From Comamonas testosteroni (lineage in GTDB: Bacteria; Pseudomonadota; Gammaproteobacteria; Burkholderiales; Burkholderiaceae_C): a DNA stretch of 64,000 bases. Of this stretch, positions 9,124 through 18,314 are shown one piece after another; within the stretch, counting starts at the first letter, position 1; each line of letters starts with the position of its first letter. The stretch spans positions 1 through 64,000 of the forward strand of contig NZ_KZ984460.1 of the NCBI RefSeq assembly GCF_003569915.1, in the 5' to 3' direction. A program made the translations under genes and the position numbers. The notes beneath the pieces were generated by a model, which was given only the letters and a program-made list of their open reading frames with translations, did not search any database and was not told where the DNA came from.

Positions 9124-10128
9124 TCAATGGGTTGAATCCGGGGCGAACCAGGGTTGAACGTCAACCGGCAAGGTCTGCCCCGTCTGGTGAGCGCGCTCTA
9201 GCAACTGCCAGAAGTAGCGGTAGCTCGCGCGATCATGTAGTACACCACCAAAACTGATGGGGGCCCAATTCTGCACCGCCGCAGAGGTAAGAATTTGTGC
9301 TGCCTCGCGAACTTCGTCCTCTGCAGGTGCAAACGCACGCAAGATGGGGCGAATCTGGTCCGGATGGATGCTCCACATGCGTGTATAGCCCAACTCACGC
9401 GCAGCTTTTTGCGCGCAGGCCTCCAAAGCCTGAGGATTCTTGAATTCCGTAACCACGCAATGCGAGGGCACTTTGCCATGGGCATGACAGGCAGCTGCAA
9501 TTTCCAGCTTGGCGCGCACCACCAGCGGATGCTCGAACTGGCCCTGTGCCGTCATGGCCGAAGCGGGGATCGCACCGCCATGGGCCGAAACAAAATCCAT
9601 CAACCCGAAAGAGATGCTCTGCACCGCTGGGTGGGCTGCAATGTCAAAAGCCTGATGCACAGCGGCAGGCGACTCAATCAAAACATGTAGCGGCACGCGT
9701 ATATCTGTCGCTGACTTGAGGGCTTTTTCGGCCTTGATCACGTCTTCCACCGACTCCACCTTAGGAATCATGATGTGGCAGAGCTTGTTCGCCGCGCCGC
9801 CGGCGATGATGTCCATGTCCGCCTGAAAGTGCGCGTGATCGACTGCATGCACACGGGCGGCCACACGGGCGCCTGCTGCGGCGCTGTTGGCCAGCTCCAC
9901 GACCAGCCTGGCGTGAGCAGCCTCCTGGCCCACGGGTGCGCCGTCTTCGCAGTCCAGCGTCACATCGAAGACGCAGGTGCCGAACTCGGCCATCATCTCG
10001 GCCTGCAATTGCAGACTCTTGCGCATGCGCACTTCCACACCGCTGTAGTGATCACAAACAGTCAGGCGCTGCGCGCCGCCTTGCGCGTCCAGCAATACTT
10101 TGGCGGGATGAACCAGTTCCGTTGTCAT
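9124..10128 (-). CDS. HpcH/HpaI-CitE family CoA-ester lyase
   Basis: The 334-residue TIM-barrel protein has the family features: an Arg near RRS-like RMRKS, an acidic metal ligand pair in DVTLDCEDG (about residue 57), the strand HIMIPKVES, and ESPAAV. Such enzymes cleave malyl-, citramalyl- or citryl-CoA type thioesters; the substrate here cannot be read from sequence. No CitD or CitF partner is nearby, so classical citrate lyase is unlikely. Its start overlaps the stop of tam by 4 nt (ATGA), which implies translational coupling and links it to the mdh-tam transcript. Confidence 0.85.
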   Translation of the reverse strand: MTTELVHPAKVLLDAQGGAQRLTVCDHYSGVEVRMRKSLQLQAEMMAEFGTCVFDVTLDCEDGAPVGQEAAHARLVVELANSAAAGARVAARVHAVDHAHFQADMDIIAGGAANKLCHIMIPKVESVEDVIKAEKALKSATDIRVPLHVLIESPAAVHQAFDIAAHPAVQSISFGLMDFVSAHGGAIPASAMTAQGQFEHPLVVRAKLEIAAACHAHGKVPSHCVVTEFKNPQALEACAQKAARELGYTRMWSIHPDQIRPILRAFAPAEDEVREAAQILTSAAVQNWAPISFGGVLHDRASYRYFWQLLERAHQTGQTLPVDVQPWFAPDSTH

Positions 10129-10940
10129 GACTTGCGCTGAGCCACCAAGAAAAGTCGGGGAAAAGCCAGCAGACGCTTGCCGTCGGCTCGCTGGGGGTAT
10201 GCCGCATCGATGCGGCGCTCATATTCAGCCAGAAAATCCGCCTGCAGTTCTGCGGGCAGGCCTTCAACAAAAGGCTTGAGGCCTGTGCCGCGCAACCACT
10301 GCACAATGGCCGCCGCCGAGTCCATGGGGTGCTGGTAGATGGTGTGCCACACATCCACGCTGGCAGTCTCACGCTCAGGCGCGGCCAACAAGTCGTAATA
10401 AGCCCCAATGGGCAAAATTTCCGTTCGCACCTTGTCCGCATCGCCGATGTAGTCGGCAAATTTCGGCTCACGGGCGATTTCACGCATCAAACGGTGCGTG
10501 GGCTGCTGACGGTTGTCCGGCATCTGGATGGCCAGAACCCCACCAGGGGCCAGAAGCGACAGCAGTCGGGGAATCAGTTGCTCATGCTCTCCCACCCACT
10601 GGATGGAGGCATTGGCATAAATCAAATCAGGTGCAGCTTGGCCCGCTGCGGGGGCCCAGGAGGCAATGTCTCCAGCCTCGAACCTGGCACGCGGCAACTG
10701 CTTGCGCGCAGTCTCCAGCATGGCTTCGGAGTTATCGACTCCGAGAACGTCGGCCTCTTGATCGGGGCCAGCGAATCGCTCCACCAAAAGCTCGGTAGAG
10801 TTACCCGGCCCGCAACCCAGATCCACAACGTGGAGGGCGCGAGCCGGTTGCAAGCCTGGGACCCGAGCCAGCAGCTCGGCCGCAGGACGCGTGCGCTCAT
10901 TGGCAAAGCGCAGATACAGCGCGGGGTTCCAGTCTTGCAT
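10125..10940 (-). CDS. tam: trans-aconitate 2-methyltransferase
   Basis: Tam methylates trans-aconitate, a spontaneous by-product that inhibits aconitase. The SAM-binding motif I VVDLGCGPGNST is at about residue 38. The family blocks DWNPALYLRFANERTRPA (start) and IYANASIQWVG (centre) are present. Length is 271 residues, close to the E. coli enzyme. It begins 16 bp after mdh ends and overlaps the next gene by 4 nt, so it sits in a transcript that ends near acnB, the enzyme it protects. Confidence 0.93.
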   Translation of the reverse strand: MQDWNPALYLRFANERTRPAAELLARVPGLQPARALHVVDLGCGPGNSTELLVERFAGPDQEADVLGVDNSEAMLETARKQLPRARFEAGDIASWAPAAGQAAPDLIYANASIQWVGEHEQLIPRLLSLLAPGGVLAIQMPDNRQQPTHRLMREIAREPKFADYIGDADKVRTEILPIGAYYDLLAAPERETASVDVWHTIYQHPMDSAAAIVQWLRGTGLKPFVEGLPAELQADFLAEYERRIDAAYPQRADGKRLLAFPRLFLVAQRKS

Positions 10941-10956
10941 AGGCTTACTGCGCTAA

Positions 10957-11943
10957 TTACAGCAGGTGCTTGACGCCGTCTTGCTCGCCTTGCAGCTCAG
11001 CCAGAGTCTTGTCGATGCATTCTTGCGAGAAAGCGTCGATTTCCAGACCTTCAACGATCTTGTATTCGCCGTTGGCGGTGGTGACGGGGAAGCCGAAGAC
11101 GATGCCGGCAGGAATGCCGTATTCGCCGTTGGAAGGCACGCCCATGGTGACCCATTCGCCGTTGGAGCCCAGAGCCCAGTCACGCATGTGGTCGATGGCA
11201 GCGTTGGCAGCCGAAGCAGCCGAAGACAGGCCACGAGCCGCGATGATGGCAGCGCCGCGCTTGCCCACGGTGGGCAGGAACACGTCCTTGTTCCAGACTT
11301 GGTCGTTGATCATGTCCTTCACGGACTTGCCGTCGACCGTCGCGAAACGGTAGTCAGCGTACATGGTGGGCGAGTGGTTGCCCCACACGGTCAGGTGCTT
11401 GATGTCGCCCACAGCGAAGTTGGCCTTGGCAGCCAGTTGCGAAGCAGCGCGGTTGTGGTCCAGACGCAGCATGGCGGTGAAGTTCTTGGCGGGCAGATCG
11501 GGAGCCGACTTCATGGCGATGTAGGCGTTGGTGTTGGCGGGGTTGCCCACCACCAGAACCTTGACATTGCGCGAAGCCACGGCGTTCAGGGCCTTGCCCT
11601 GAGCCGTGAAGATCTGGGCGTTGGCAGCCAGCAGGTCAGCACGTTCCATGCCGGGGCCACGAGGACGAGCACCCACCAGCAGAGCGTAGTCGGTGTCCTT
11701 GAAGGCTGTCAGGGGGTCTGCGTGGGCTTCGATGCCGGCCAGCAGAGGGAAGGCGCAGTCTTCCAGCTCCATGATCACGCCCTTCAGAGCGTTTTGAGCC
11801 TTTTCGTCGGGGATTTCCAGCAGTTGCAGAATAACGGGTTGATCTTTACCCAGCATTTCGCCAGAGGCGATGCGGAACAACAGGGCGTAACCGATTTGAC
11901 CAGCAGCGCCGGTAACGGCGACACGAACGGGCTTCTTGCTCAT
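10957..11943 (-). CDS. mdh: malate dehydrogenase
   Basis: This 328-residue NAD-dependent enzyme oxidises malate to oxaloacetate. The nucleotide-binding [20 protein letters not shown] is at residues 11-30. The substrate Arg region is [12 protein letters not shown], and the catalytic His lies in [10 protein letters not shown] near residue 188. GGAG precedes the ATG. It is the first gene of the minus-strand TCA block and is divergent from a GntR regulator; a near-perfect 18-bp palindrome lies about 140 bp upstream of its start. Confidence 0.97.
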   Translation of the reverse strand: MSKKPVRVAVTGAAGQIGYALLFRIASGEMLGKDQPVILQLLEIPDEKAQNALKGVIMELEDCAFPLLAGIEAHADPLTAFKDTDYALLVGARPRGPGMERADLLAANAQIFTAQGKALNAVASRNVKVLVVGNPANTNAYIAMKSAPDLPAKNFTAMLRLDHNRAASQLAAKANFAVGDIKHLTVWGNHSPTMYADYRFATVDGKSVKDMINDQVWNKDVFLPTVGKRGAAIIAARGLSSAASAANAAIDHMRDWALGSNGEWVTMGVPSNGEYGIPAGIVFGFPVTTANGEYKIVEGLEIDAFSQECIDKTLAELQGEQDGVKHLL

Positions 11944-12077
11944 GGTGAAACTCCAATATTGGAAAAAAGTGAGATGTTAAGGGGCCTCAATGGCACCAGC
12001 GTAATCACCAGTTGCCCAAGCTCCGCAAACATGGCGGCAAGTGTACTGCTGAAATCAAAGCCCGGTCAATTTGTCTT

Positions 12078-12095
12078 ATGTCTTATATAAGATAT
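12078..12095. promoter_or_regulatory. palindromic operator candidate between mdh and gntR
   Basis: The core TCTTATATAAGA (12081-12092) is a perfect 12-bp palindrome, extended to 18 bp with one mismatched pair. It sits in the divergent region of mdh and the GntR gene. Operators of this size and symmetry are typical of GntR proteins. No equal copy was found by eye upstream of acnB or sdhC. Confidence 0.55.
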
Positions 12096-12171
12096 GATCC
12101 ACACCGGACAAAGCACATCGAAGCTGCCAGTTTTACGCATCGCATCGCGGAGGCGAACCTCTCAAAAAACT

Positions 12172-12963
12172 ATGCCCATCGTTCACAACACAGCCCCAGA
12201 CACCCATGCCCACAACACAGGCGGTTCTGGCGTATCCACCCCGGCCTTCAGCCCTCTATACCAGCAGATCAAAGGCTTGATCCTGCAAAGCCTGGAAGCC
12301 GGCGAGTGGCGTCCGGGGGAACTGATCCCCAGTGAAATGGAACTGGCCGCCCGCTTCAAGGTCAGCCAGGGCACGGTGCGCAAGGCCATCGATGAGTTGG
12401 CTGCCGAAAACCTCGTCATGCGCCGCCAGGGCAAAGGCACGTTTGTAGCCACTCACGCTGCGCAGCAAGTCCAATACCGTTTTCTGAACCTGCGCCCCGA
12501 CGCTGGCGATCTGCAAGGCGAAGGCCGTGCCGAGCGCCACATCCTGGACTGCCGCCGCCTGCGCGCCCCTGCCGAAGTGGCGCGGGCCCTTGCGCTGCGC
12601 ACCGGCGACGCCGTCATGCATGTGCGCCGCACCCTGTCTTTTGCAGGCACGCCCACCATTTTGGAGGACATCTGGCTGCCCGGTCATGCTTTCAAGGGCC
12701 TGACCATTGAGCAGATGTCCAACTATCAGGGCCCCACCTATGCCATGTTCGAGCTCGACTACGGCGTGCGCATGGTGCGGGCCGAAGAAAAAATTCGCGC
12801 CGTCCTCCCCGACGCCGAGCAGGCCCAGTTGCTGAGCATTCCCAGCACCACACCGTTGCTCAGCGTGGAGCGCACAGCCTTTACATACAACGATGTTCCC
12901 ATGGAGTTACGCCGCGGTCTGTACCGCACTGACACCCACCATTACCGCAATGCTTTGAACTGA
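12172..12963 (+). CDS. GntR/HutC-family regulator, probable TCA-cycle regulator
   Basis: The winged helix-turn-helix (about residues 25-90: PLYQQIKGLILQSLEAGEW, then SEMELAARFKVSQGTVRKAI) is followed by a UTRA effector domain ending near HYRNALN. The ATG at 12172 is preferred because family similarity begins shortly after it. An ATG at 12094 lies inside the palindrome described above, and neither has a clear Shine-Dalgarno. Position between mdh and sdhCDABE-gltA suggests it senses a TCA-related ligand and controls these genes. That is inference from context. Confidence 0.88.
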   Translation: MPIVHNTAPDTHAHNTGGSGVSTPAFSPLYQQIKGLILQSLEAGEWRPGELIPSEMELAARFKVSQGTVRKAIDELAAENLVMRRQGKGTFVATHAAQQVQYRFLNLRPDAGDLQGEGRAERHILDCRRLRAPAEVARALALRTGDAVMHVRRTLSFAGTPTILEDIWLPGHAFKGLTIEQMSNYQGPTYAMFELDYGVRMVRAEEKIRAVLPDAEQAQLLSIPSTTPLLSVERTAFTYNDVPMELRRGLYRTDTHHYRNALN

Positions 12964-13109
12964 ATCCCCCCGGAAAAGCCTTGATTGCGCCATATCCCGA
13001 TCATCTGATATGCAATTTGGGCTAACGGATTCTGCTGCATTGCAATAGAATTTTGTGTCGCTTCGCACTAGCGATTACAACGCAGTTACATCCACGAAAG
13101 TACCCTGCC

Positions 13110-13535
13110 ATGACAGAGCAAAAAGCCAAACAGCGGCCAGAGTTCCGCAATATCAACTTCTTCTCGGACCTACCGACCTACCGCCTGCCCCTGGCAGGCA
13201 TTGTGTCCATCCTGCACCGCGTCAGCGGCTTGCTGATGGCACTGCTGCTGCCGTTCATCATCTGGATGTTCGACAAGTCGGTGTCGTCGGAGATTTCGTT
13301 TGAGTCCTTCACCTCGGTGTTCGCTGGCCAGTTTGGCTGGTTCGCCAAGCTCGTCTGCCTGGCTCTGATCTGGGCTTACCTGCACCACTTCTGCGCTGGT
13401 GTGCGTCACCTCGTGATGGACGTGAACCACCACGCCGTGAACAAGCAGACTGGCAAGTCCACTGCTGCTGTGGTGCTGGTCATCAGCGTTGTCCTGACTG
13501 TGGTGCTTGGCGCCAAGCTGTTCGGTCTGTTCTGA
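13110..13535 (+). CDS. sdhC: succinate dehydrogenase cytochrome b556 subunit
   Basis: SdhC anchors complex II and helps bind heme b and quinone. The 141-residue protein has three membrane helices. The signature RPEFRNINFFSDLPTYRLPL leads to SILHRVSGLLMALLLP (quinone-site Ser and Arg), and the heme His lies in HHFCAGVRHLVMD. The ATG at 13110 is used because it begins the conserved part; the open frame extends 19 codons upstream without similarity. First gene of sdhCDABE-gltA. Confidence 0.95.
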   Translation: MTEQKAKQRPEFRNINFFSDLPTYRLPLAGIVSILHRVSGLLMALLLPFIIWMFDKSVSSEISFESFTSVFAGQFGWFAKLVCLALIWAYLHHFCAGVRHLVMDVNHHAVNKQTGKSTAAVVLVISVVLTVVLGAKLFGLF

Positions 13536-13577
13536 CCGGTAGGCAGTCAATAACACCTCACGATAAGGAAAATAACC

Positions 13578-13940
13578 ATGTCCGTGAATTACGGCTCCAA
13601 GCGTACTGTTGTCGGTGCGCACTATGGCACTCGCGACTTTCTGGCTCAACGCTCCACGGCCGTTCTGATGGCTCTGTTCACCGTTGTTCTGCTGGTGCGT
13701 TTTCTGATGGGTGGCCCTGTGGGCTACGAAATGTGGGCCGGTATCTTTGCCCCCCAGTGGATGAAATTTCTGACCCTGGCCCTGTTCGTGGCTTTGGGCT
13801 GGCACGCCTGGATCGGTGTGCGTGACATCTGGATGGACTATGTCAAGCCCGTGGGCCTGCGCCTCACACTGCAAGTGGTCACCATCGTCTGGCTGGTCGG
13901 CTGCATCGGCTGGGGCATCCAGGTTCTGTGGCGTCTCTGA
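13578..13940 (+). CDS. sdhD: succinate dehydrogenase membrane anchor subunit
   Basis: The 120-residue second anchor has three helices. The start region RTVVGAHYGTRDFLAQRSTAVLM and the heme-ligand area ALGWHAWIGVRDIWMDYVKP are family-typical. AAGGA precedes the ATG. It starts 42 bp after sdhC. Confidence 0.95.
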   Translation: MSVNYGSKRTVVGAHYGTRDFLAQRSTAVLMALFTVVLLVRFLMGGPVGYEMWAGIFAPQWMKFLTLALFVALGWHAWIGVRDIWMDYVKPVGLRLTLQVVTIVWLVGCIGWGIQVLWRL

Positions 13941-13973
13941 TCGAGACACAGTCTCCACGATTGAAGGTTAAGA

Positions 13974-15779
13974 ATGAGCTACACCAAAGCAAATATCACC
14001 AAGCGCAAGTTTGACGTTGTCATCGTCGGTGCCGGCGGCTCCGGCCTGCGCGCTGCGCTGGAACTGTCGCGTGCCGGTCTGTCGGTCGCATCCCTGTCCA
14101 AGGTTTTTCCCACACGTTCGCACACCGTGGCCGCCCAAGGTGGCGTGTCCGCGTCGCTGGGCAATATGTCGGACGACAACTGGCACTACCACTTCTACGA
14201 CACCATCAAGGGCTCCGACTGGCTGGGCGACCAGGACGCCATCGAGTTCATGTGCCGTGAAGCACCGAACGTCGTGATCGAACTCGAGCACTTCGGCATG
14301 CCTTTCGACCGCAATGCCGACGGCACGATCTACCAGCGTCCTTTCGGCGGCCACACGGCCAACTACGGTGAAAAGCCTGTGCAACGCGCTTGCGCTGCCG
14401 CTGACCGTACCGGCCACGCCATGCTGCACACGCTGTACCAGCAAAACGTCAAGTCCAAGACCAACTTCTTCGTGGAGTGGATGGCTCTGGACCTGATTCG
14501 CAACTCCGACGGCGATGTGGTCGGCGTGACCGCCATCGAACTCGAAACCGGCGACCTGTATGAGCTGCACGCCAAGGCAGTGCTGCTTGCGACCGGCGGT
14601 GCTGGCCGTATCTTCCAGGCATCGACCAATGCCTTCATCAACACCGGTGACGGCCTTGGCATGGCTGCGCGCGCTGGCATTCCGCTGCAGGACATGGAAT
14701 TCTGGCAATTCCACCCCACCGGCGTCGCCGGTGCTGGCGTGCTGCTGACCGAAGGCTGCCGAGGCGAAGGCGCCATTTTGCTCAACAGCGAAGGCGAGCG
14801 TTTCATGGAGCGCTACGCTCCCACGCTGAAGGATCTGGCTCCTCGCGACTTCGTGTCGCGCTCGATGGACCAGGAAATCAAGGAAGGTCGCGGCTGCGGT
14901 CCCAACAAGGACTACATCCTGATGAAGCTGGACCACCTGGGTGCCGACACCATCCGCAAGCGTCTGCCCTCCGTGGAAGAAATCGGCCACAACTTCGCCA
15001 ACGTGGACATCACCAAGGAACCGATTCCCGTGGTTCCCACCATCCACTACCAGATGGGCGGCATTCCCACCAACATCAATGGTCAGGTTGTCACCTGGGA
15101 CGGCGAAAAGAACAACGTGGTCAACGGTCTGTACGCTGTGGGCGAATGCTCCTGCGTGTCCGTGCACGGCGCCAACCGTCTGGGCACCAACTCGCTGCTG
15201 GACCTGCTGGTGTTTGGTAAGTCCGCTGGCAAGCACATCGTCGAATTCGTCAACGGCTTTGGCGCGCACCACGACGTGCCCGCTGACGGCGCTGACCGCA
15301 CTCTGGCTCGCCTCAACCAGCTGCAAGACTCCAAGGACGGCACCTACGCCCAGGATATCGCGGGCGAGATCCGCTCCTCCATGCAGACCCATGCTGGCGT
15401 GTTCCGTACGCAAAAGTCCATGGACGAAGGCGTGCTCAAGATCAATGCCATCCGCGACAAGGTCGGCTCCGTGACCCTGAAGGACAAGTCCATGGTGTGG
15501 AATACCGCACGTATGGAAGCCTTGGAAGTGGACAACCTGATCGAAGTGGCACAAGCCACCATGACATCGGCGGCCGCCCGCAAGGAATGCCGTGGTGCAC
15601 ACACCGTGTACGACTACGAGCACCCTGCCGACCACGCCGAATTCCCGCTGGGCCGCAACGACAAGGAATGGCTCAAGCACACCCTGTGGGACAGCGCTTC
15701 CAACAGCCTGACCTACAAGCCTGTGAACCTCAAGCCCCTGACCGTTGCCAGCGTTCCTCCCAAGGTCCGCACGTTCTAA
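13974..15779 (+). CDS. sdhA: succinate dehydrogenase flavoprotein subunit
   Basis: SdhA oxidises succinate to fumarate. The 601-residue protein has the dinucleotide fold VGAGGSGLRAALELS (residues 15-29) and the covalent FAD His in SHTVAAQGG (near 48). Catalytic elements include HPTG, LLTEGCRGEG and the Arg region around HGANRLGTNSLLDLLVFG. The order sdhC-D-A-B is standard. A long antisense frame across sdhA and sdhB is a codon-bias shadow. Confidence 0.98.
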   Translation: MSYTKANITKRKFDVVIVGAGGSGLRAALELSRAGLSVASLSKVFPTRSHTVAAQGGVSASLGNMSDDNWHYHFYDTIKGSDWLGDQDAIEFMCREAPNVVIELEHFGMPFDRNADGTIYQRPFGGHTANYGEKPVQRACAAADRTGHAMLHTLYQQNVKSKTNFFVEWMALDLIRNSDGDVVGVTAIELETGDLYELHAKAVLLATGGAGRIFQASTNAFINTGDGLGMAARAGIPLQDMEFWQFHPTGVAGAGVLLTEGCRGEGAILLNSEGERFMERYAPTLKDLAPRDFVSRSMDQEIKEGRGCGPNKDYILMKLDHLGADTIRKRLPSVEEIGHNFANVDITKEPIPVVPTIHYQMGGIPTNINGQVVTWDGEKNNVVNGLYAVGECSCVSVHGANRLGTNSLLDLLVFGKSAGKHIVEFVNGFGAHHDVPADGADRTLARLNQLQDSKDGTYAQDIAGEIRSSMQTHAGVFRTQKSMDEGVLKINAIRDKVGSVTLKDKSMVWNTARMEALEVDNLIEVAQATMTSAAARKECRGAHTVYDYEHPADHAEFPLGRNDKEWLKHTLWDSASNSLTYKPVNLKPLTVASVPPKVRTF

Positions 15780-15806
15780 TCCAGCAGCCCACGAGAGAAG
15801 ATCAAT

Positions 15807-16511
15807 ATGAAGCGCACATTCAAAATCTACCGCTACGATCCGGATAAAGACGCCAAGCCCTACATGCAAACCGTGCAGGTGGAGCTGGACGGCCATGAAC
15901 GCATGCTGCTGGACGCGCTGGTCAAGCTCAAGGCCATGGACCCCTCCATCGCCTTCCGCCGCTCCTGCCGCGAAGGTGTTTGCGGCTCCGACGCCATGAA
16001 CATCAACGGCAAGAACGGTCTGGCTTGCCTGACGAACATGAACACTCTGAAGGGTGACATCGTTCTGAAGCCCCTGCCCGGCCTGCCCGTCATCCGCGAC
16101 CTGATCGTGGACATGACCCAGTTCTTCAAGCAGTACCACTCGATCAAGCCCTACCTGCAAAGCGATATCTATGCATCGCCCAGCAAGGAGCGCCTGCAGT
16201 CGCCCGAAGAGCGTGAAGAGCTCAACGGCCTGTACGAGTGCATTCTGTGCGCCAGCTGCTCGACCAGCTGCCCCTCTTTCTGGTGGAACCCCGACAAGTT
16301 CGTGGGCCCGGCCGGTCTGCTGCAAGCCTACCGCTTCATCGCCGACAGCCGTGATACCGCCACCGGCGAACGCCTTGACAACCTGGAAGATCCGTACCGC
16401 CTCTTCCGTTGCCACACCATCATGAACTGCGTGGACGTGTGCCCCAAGCACTTGAACCCCACCGCAGCCATTGGCAAGATCAAGGAGCTGATGGTTCGTA
16501 GAACCGTCTGA
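15807..16511 (+). CDS. sdhB: succinate dehydrogenase iron-sulfur subunit
   Basis: The 234-residue protein carries three clusters. The [2Fe-2S] ligands lie in CREGVCGSDAMNINGKNGLAC, the [4Fe-4S] site in CILCASCSTSCP, and the [3Fe-4S] site in CHTIMNCVDVCP. It passes electrons from FAD to quinone. The stop codon overlaps the sdhE start by one base (TGATG). Confidence 0.98.
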   Translation: MKRTFKIYRYDPDKDAKPYMQTVQVELDGHERMLLDALVKLKAMDPSIAFRRSCREGVCGSDAMNINGKNGLACLTNMNTLKGDIVLKPLPGLPVIRDLIVDMTQFFKQYHSIKPYLQSDIYASPSKERLQSPEEREELNGLYECILCASCSTSCPSFWWNPDKFVGPAGLLQAYRFIADSRDTATGERLDNLEDPYRLFRCHTIMNCVDVCPKHLNPTAAIGKIKELMVRRTV

Positions 16512-16804
16512 TGCCGATGACGAATACCCTGCTCGAAGAACGCGAACGCGACCTGTTGCGGTGGCGTAGCCGCCGTGGCTTGGTTGAGAACGATCTGTTC
16601 ATCGAGCAGTTCTTCGCCACCTACGGCAGCCAGCTTACGCGGAGACACGCAGCTGGCCTGTCTGCCTTGATGGATCTGGCAGACAACGACCTGATGGATC
16701 TTTTCTTGCGTCGCAAGGAACCTGAAGGACAACTCGATACCCAAGAAGTCAGGGAAGTGCTGGAGATGGTGCGCAAGCGCCAGCCCGGCACCAATCCCCA
16801 GTAG
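16511..16804 (+). CDS. sdhE: SdhE FAD assembly factor
   Basis: This 97-residue protein (YgfY/SDHAF2 family) promotes covalent flavinylation of SdhA. The RGxxE motif is present in RRGLVENDL, followed by the usual LDLADNDLMDLFLRR helix. It starts one base before the end of sdhB, so translation is probably coupled; a second ATG two codons on is an alternative start. Confidence 0.93.
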   Translation: MPMTNTLLEERERDLLRWRSRRGLVENDLFIEQFFATYGSQLTRRHAAGLSALMDLADNDLMDLFLRRKEPEGQLDTQEVREVLEMVRKRQPGTNPQ

Positions 16805-16834
16805 GCTAGGCAAACTAGAGAAGGAAGTTTGGAA

Positions 16835-18145
16835 ATGAAACTCGCTGACAACAAAGCAACGCTGTCTTTCAGCAACGGCGCACCCAGCGTCGAGCTGCCC
16901 GTTTACCAAGGCAGCATTGGCCCGGATGTGATCGACATCCGTAAGCTGTACGGTCAATCCGGCATGTTTACGTATGACCCTGGCTTCCTCTCTACCGCTG
17001 CCTGCCAGTCCGCCATCACCTACATCGATGGCGACAAGGGCGAGCTGCTGTACCGCGGCTACCCCATCGAGCAACTGGCCAAGAACTGCAACTTCCTGGA
17101 AACCTGCTACCTGCTGCTGTACGGAGAGCTGCCCAACGAAGCCGAAAAGGCCAAGTTTGAGCACACCGTGACTCAGCACACCATGGTCAACGAGCAGATG
17201 CAGTTCTTCCTGCGTGGCTTCCGCCGTGACGCACACCCCATGGCTGTGCTGACCGGCCTGGTGGGCGGCATGTCGGCCTTCTACCATGACAGCACCGACA
17301 TCAACAACCCCGAGCACCGTAACATCGCCGCGATCCGCCTGATCGCCAAGATGCCTACGCTGGTCGCCATGGCTTACAAGTACGGTGTTGGCGCACCTTA
17401 CATGTACCCCAAGAACGACCTGTCGTACGCTGGCAACTTCATGCGCATGATGTTCGGCAACCCTTGCGAAGAGTACAAGGTCAACCCCGTGGTCGAAAAG
17501 GCCCTGGACCGCATCTTCATCCTGCACGCTGACCACGAGCAAAACGCTTCGACCTCCACCGTGCGTCTGTGCGGCTCGTCGGGCACCAACCCCTTCGCCG
17601 CGATCTCCGCTGGCGTGGCCTGCCTGTGGGGCCCTGCCCACGGCGGTGCCAACGAAGCCTGCCTGAACATGCTGGAAAGCATCCAGGCCAACGGCGGCAT
17701 CGAAAAGGTTGGCGAGTTCATGGAACAAGTCAAGGACAAGACCAGCGGCGTCAAGCTGATGGGCTTTGGCCACCGCGTGTACAAGAACTACGACCCCCGC
17801 GCCAAGCTGATGCAGGAAACCTGCAACGAAATCCTGGCTGAACTGGGTCTGGAAAACGATCCTCTGTTCGCCCTGGCCAAGAAGCTGGAAAAGATCGCTC
17901 TGGAAGACGACTACTTCGTGTCGCGCAAGCTGTACCCGAACGTGGACTTCTACTCCGGCATCGTGCAGCGCGCCATCGGCATCCCCGTCAAGCTGTTCAC
18001 CGGCATCTTCGCTCTGGCCCGCACCGTGGGCTGGATCGCTCAGCTCAACGAACAAATGGCTGACCCTGAGTACAAGATTGGCCGTCCTCGCCAGCTGTAC
18101 ACAGGCGCCGTGGCTCGCGACGTCAAGCCTATCGCTCAGCGCTAA
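16835..18145 (+). CDS. gltA: citrate synthase (type II)
   Basis: GltA condenses acetyl-CoA with oxaloacetate. The 436-residue length and the allosteric N-terminal domain with CoA-type features are those of Gram-negative hexameric citrate synthases. The catalytic region [15 protein letters not shown] is near residue 230 and the substrate-binding [17 protein letters not shown] near 308. GAGAAGGAAG precedes the ATG; a TTG two codons upstream is less likely. It ends the sdh operon 30 bp after sdhE. Confidence 0.98.
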   Translation: MKLADNKATLSFSNGAPSVELPVYQGSIGPDVIDIRKLYGQSGMFTYDPGFLSTAACQSAITYIDGDKGELLYRGYPIEQLAKNCNFLETCYLLLYGELPNEAEKAKFEHTVTQHTMVNEQMQFFLRGFRRDAHPMAVLTGLVGGMSAFYHDSTDINNPEHRNIAAIRLIAKMPTLVAMAYKYGVGAPYMYPKNDLSYAGNFMRMMFGNPCEEYKVNPVVEKALDRIFILHADHEQNASTSTVRLCGSSGTNPFAAISAGVACLWGPAHGGANEACLNMLESIQANGGIEKVGEFMEQVKDKTSGVKLMGFGHRVYKNYDPRAKLMQETCNEILAELGLENDPLFALAKKLEKIALEDDYFVSRKLYPNVDFYSGIVQRAIGIPVKLFTGIFALARTVGWIAQLNEQMADPEYKIGRPRQLYTGAVARDVKPIAQR

Positions 18146-18185
18146 GCACGGCTTTCAGGCCCGGCTTGCCGGGTCTGAAGAATGC

Positions 18186-18222
18186 AAAAGCCCGCAGATT
18201 GCAAAGTCTGCGGGCTTTTTTT
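18186..18222. terminator. intrinsic terminator after gltA
   Basis: AAAAGCCCGCAGA pairs with TCTGCGGGCTTTT, followed by a seven-T run. It closes the sdhCDABE-gltA operon. Confidence 0.93.
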
Positions 18223-18246
18223 CATGCCATGCACCGAGAGATGCTA

Positions 18247-18300
18247 TAAAAACAGTAGCTATCAGCCTATTAATTATATGGACTTGAGTGTAATTTCATT
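18247..18300 (+). repeat. Comamonadaceae-type short repeat
   Basis: The block holds AGTAGCTATCAGCCTATTAA, then ATATGGACTTGAG. It lies between the gltA terminator and the convergent oxidoreductase gene. Confidence 0.65.
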
Positions 18301-18314
18301 CAAAACTCTCACAT

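Noticed and set aside
13968..16451. 827-residue open frame antisense to sdhA and sdhB
   Set aside because: It spans two well-identified genes and their gap, as expected from GC-rich third positions.
16328..18055. 575-residue open frame antisense to gltA
   Set aside because: Shadow of gltA, sdhE and sdhB; low-complexity His/Gln/Val composition.
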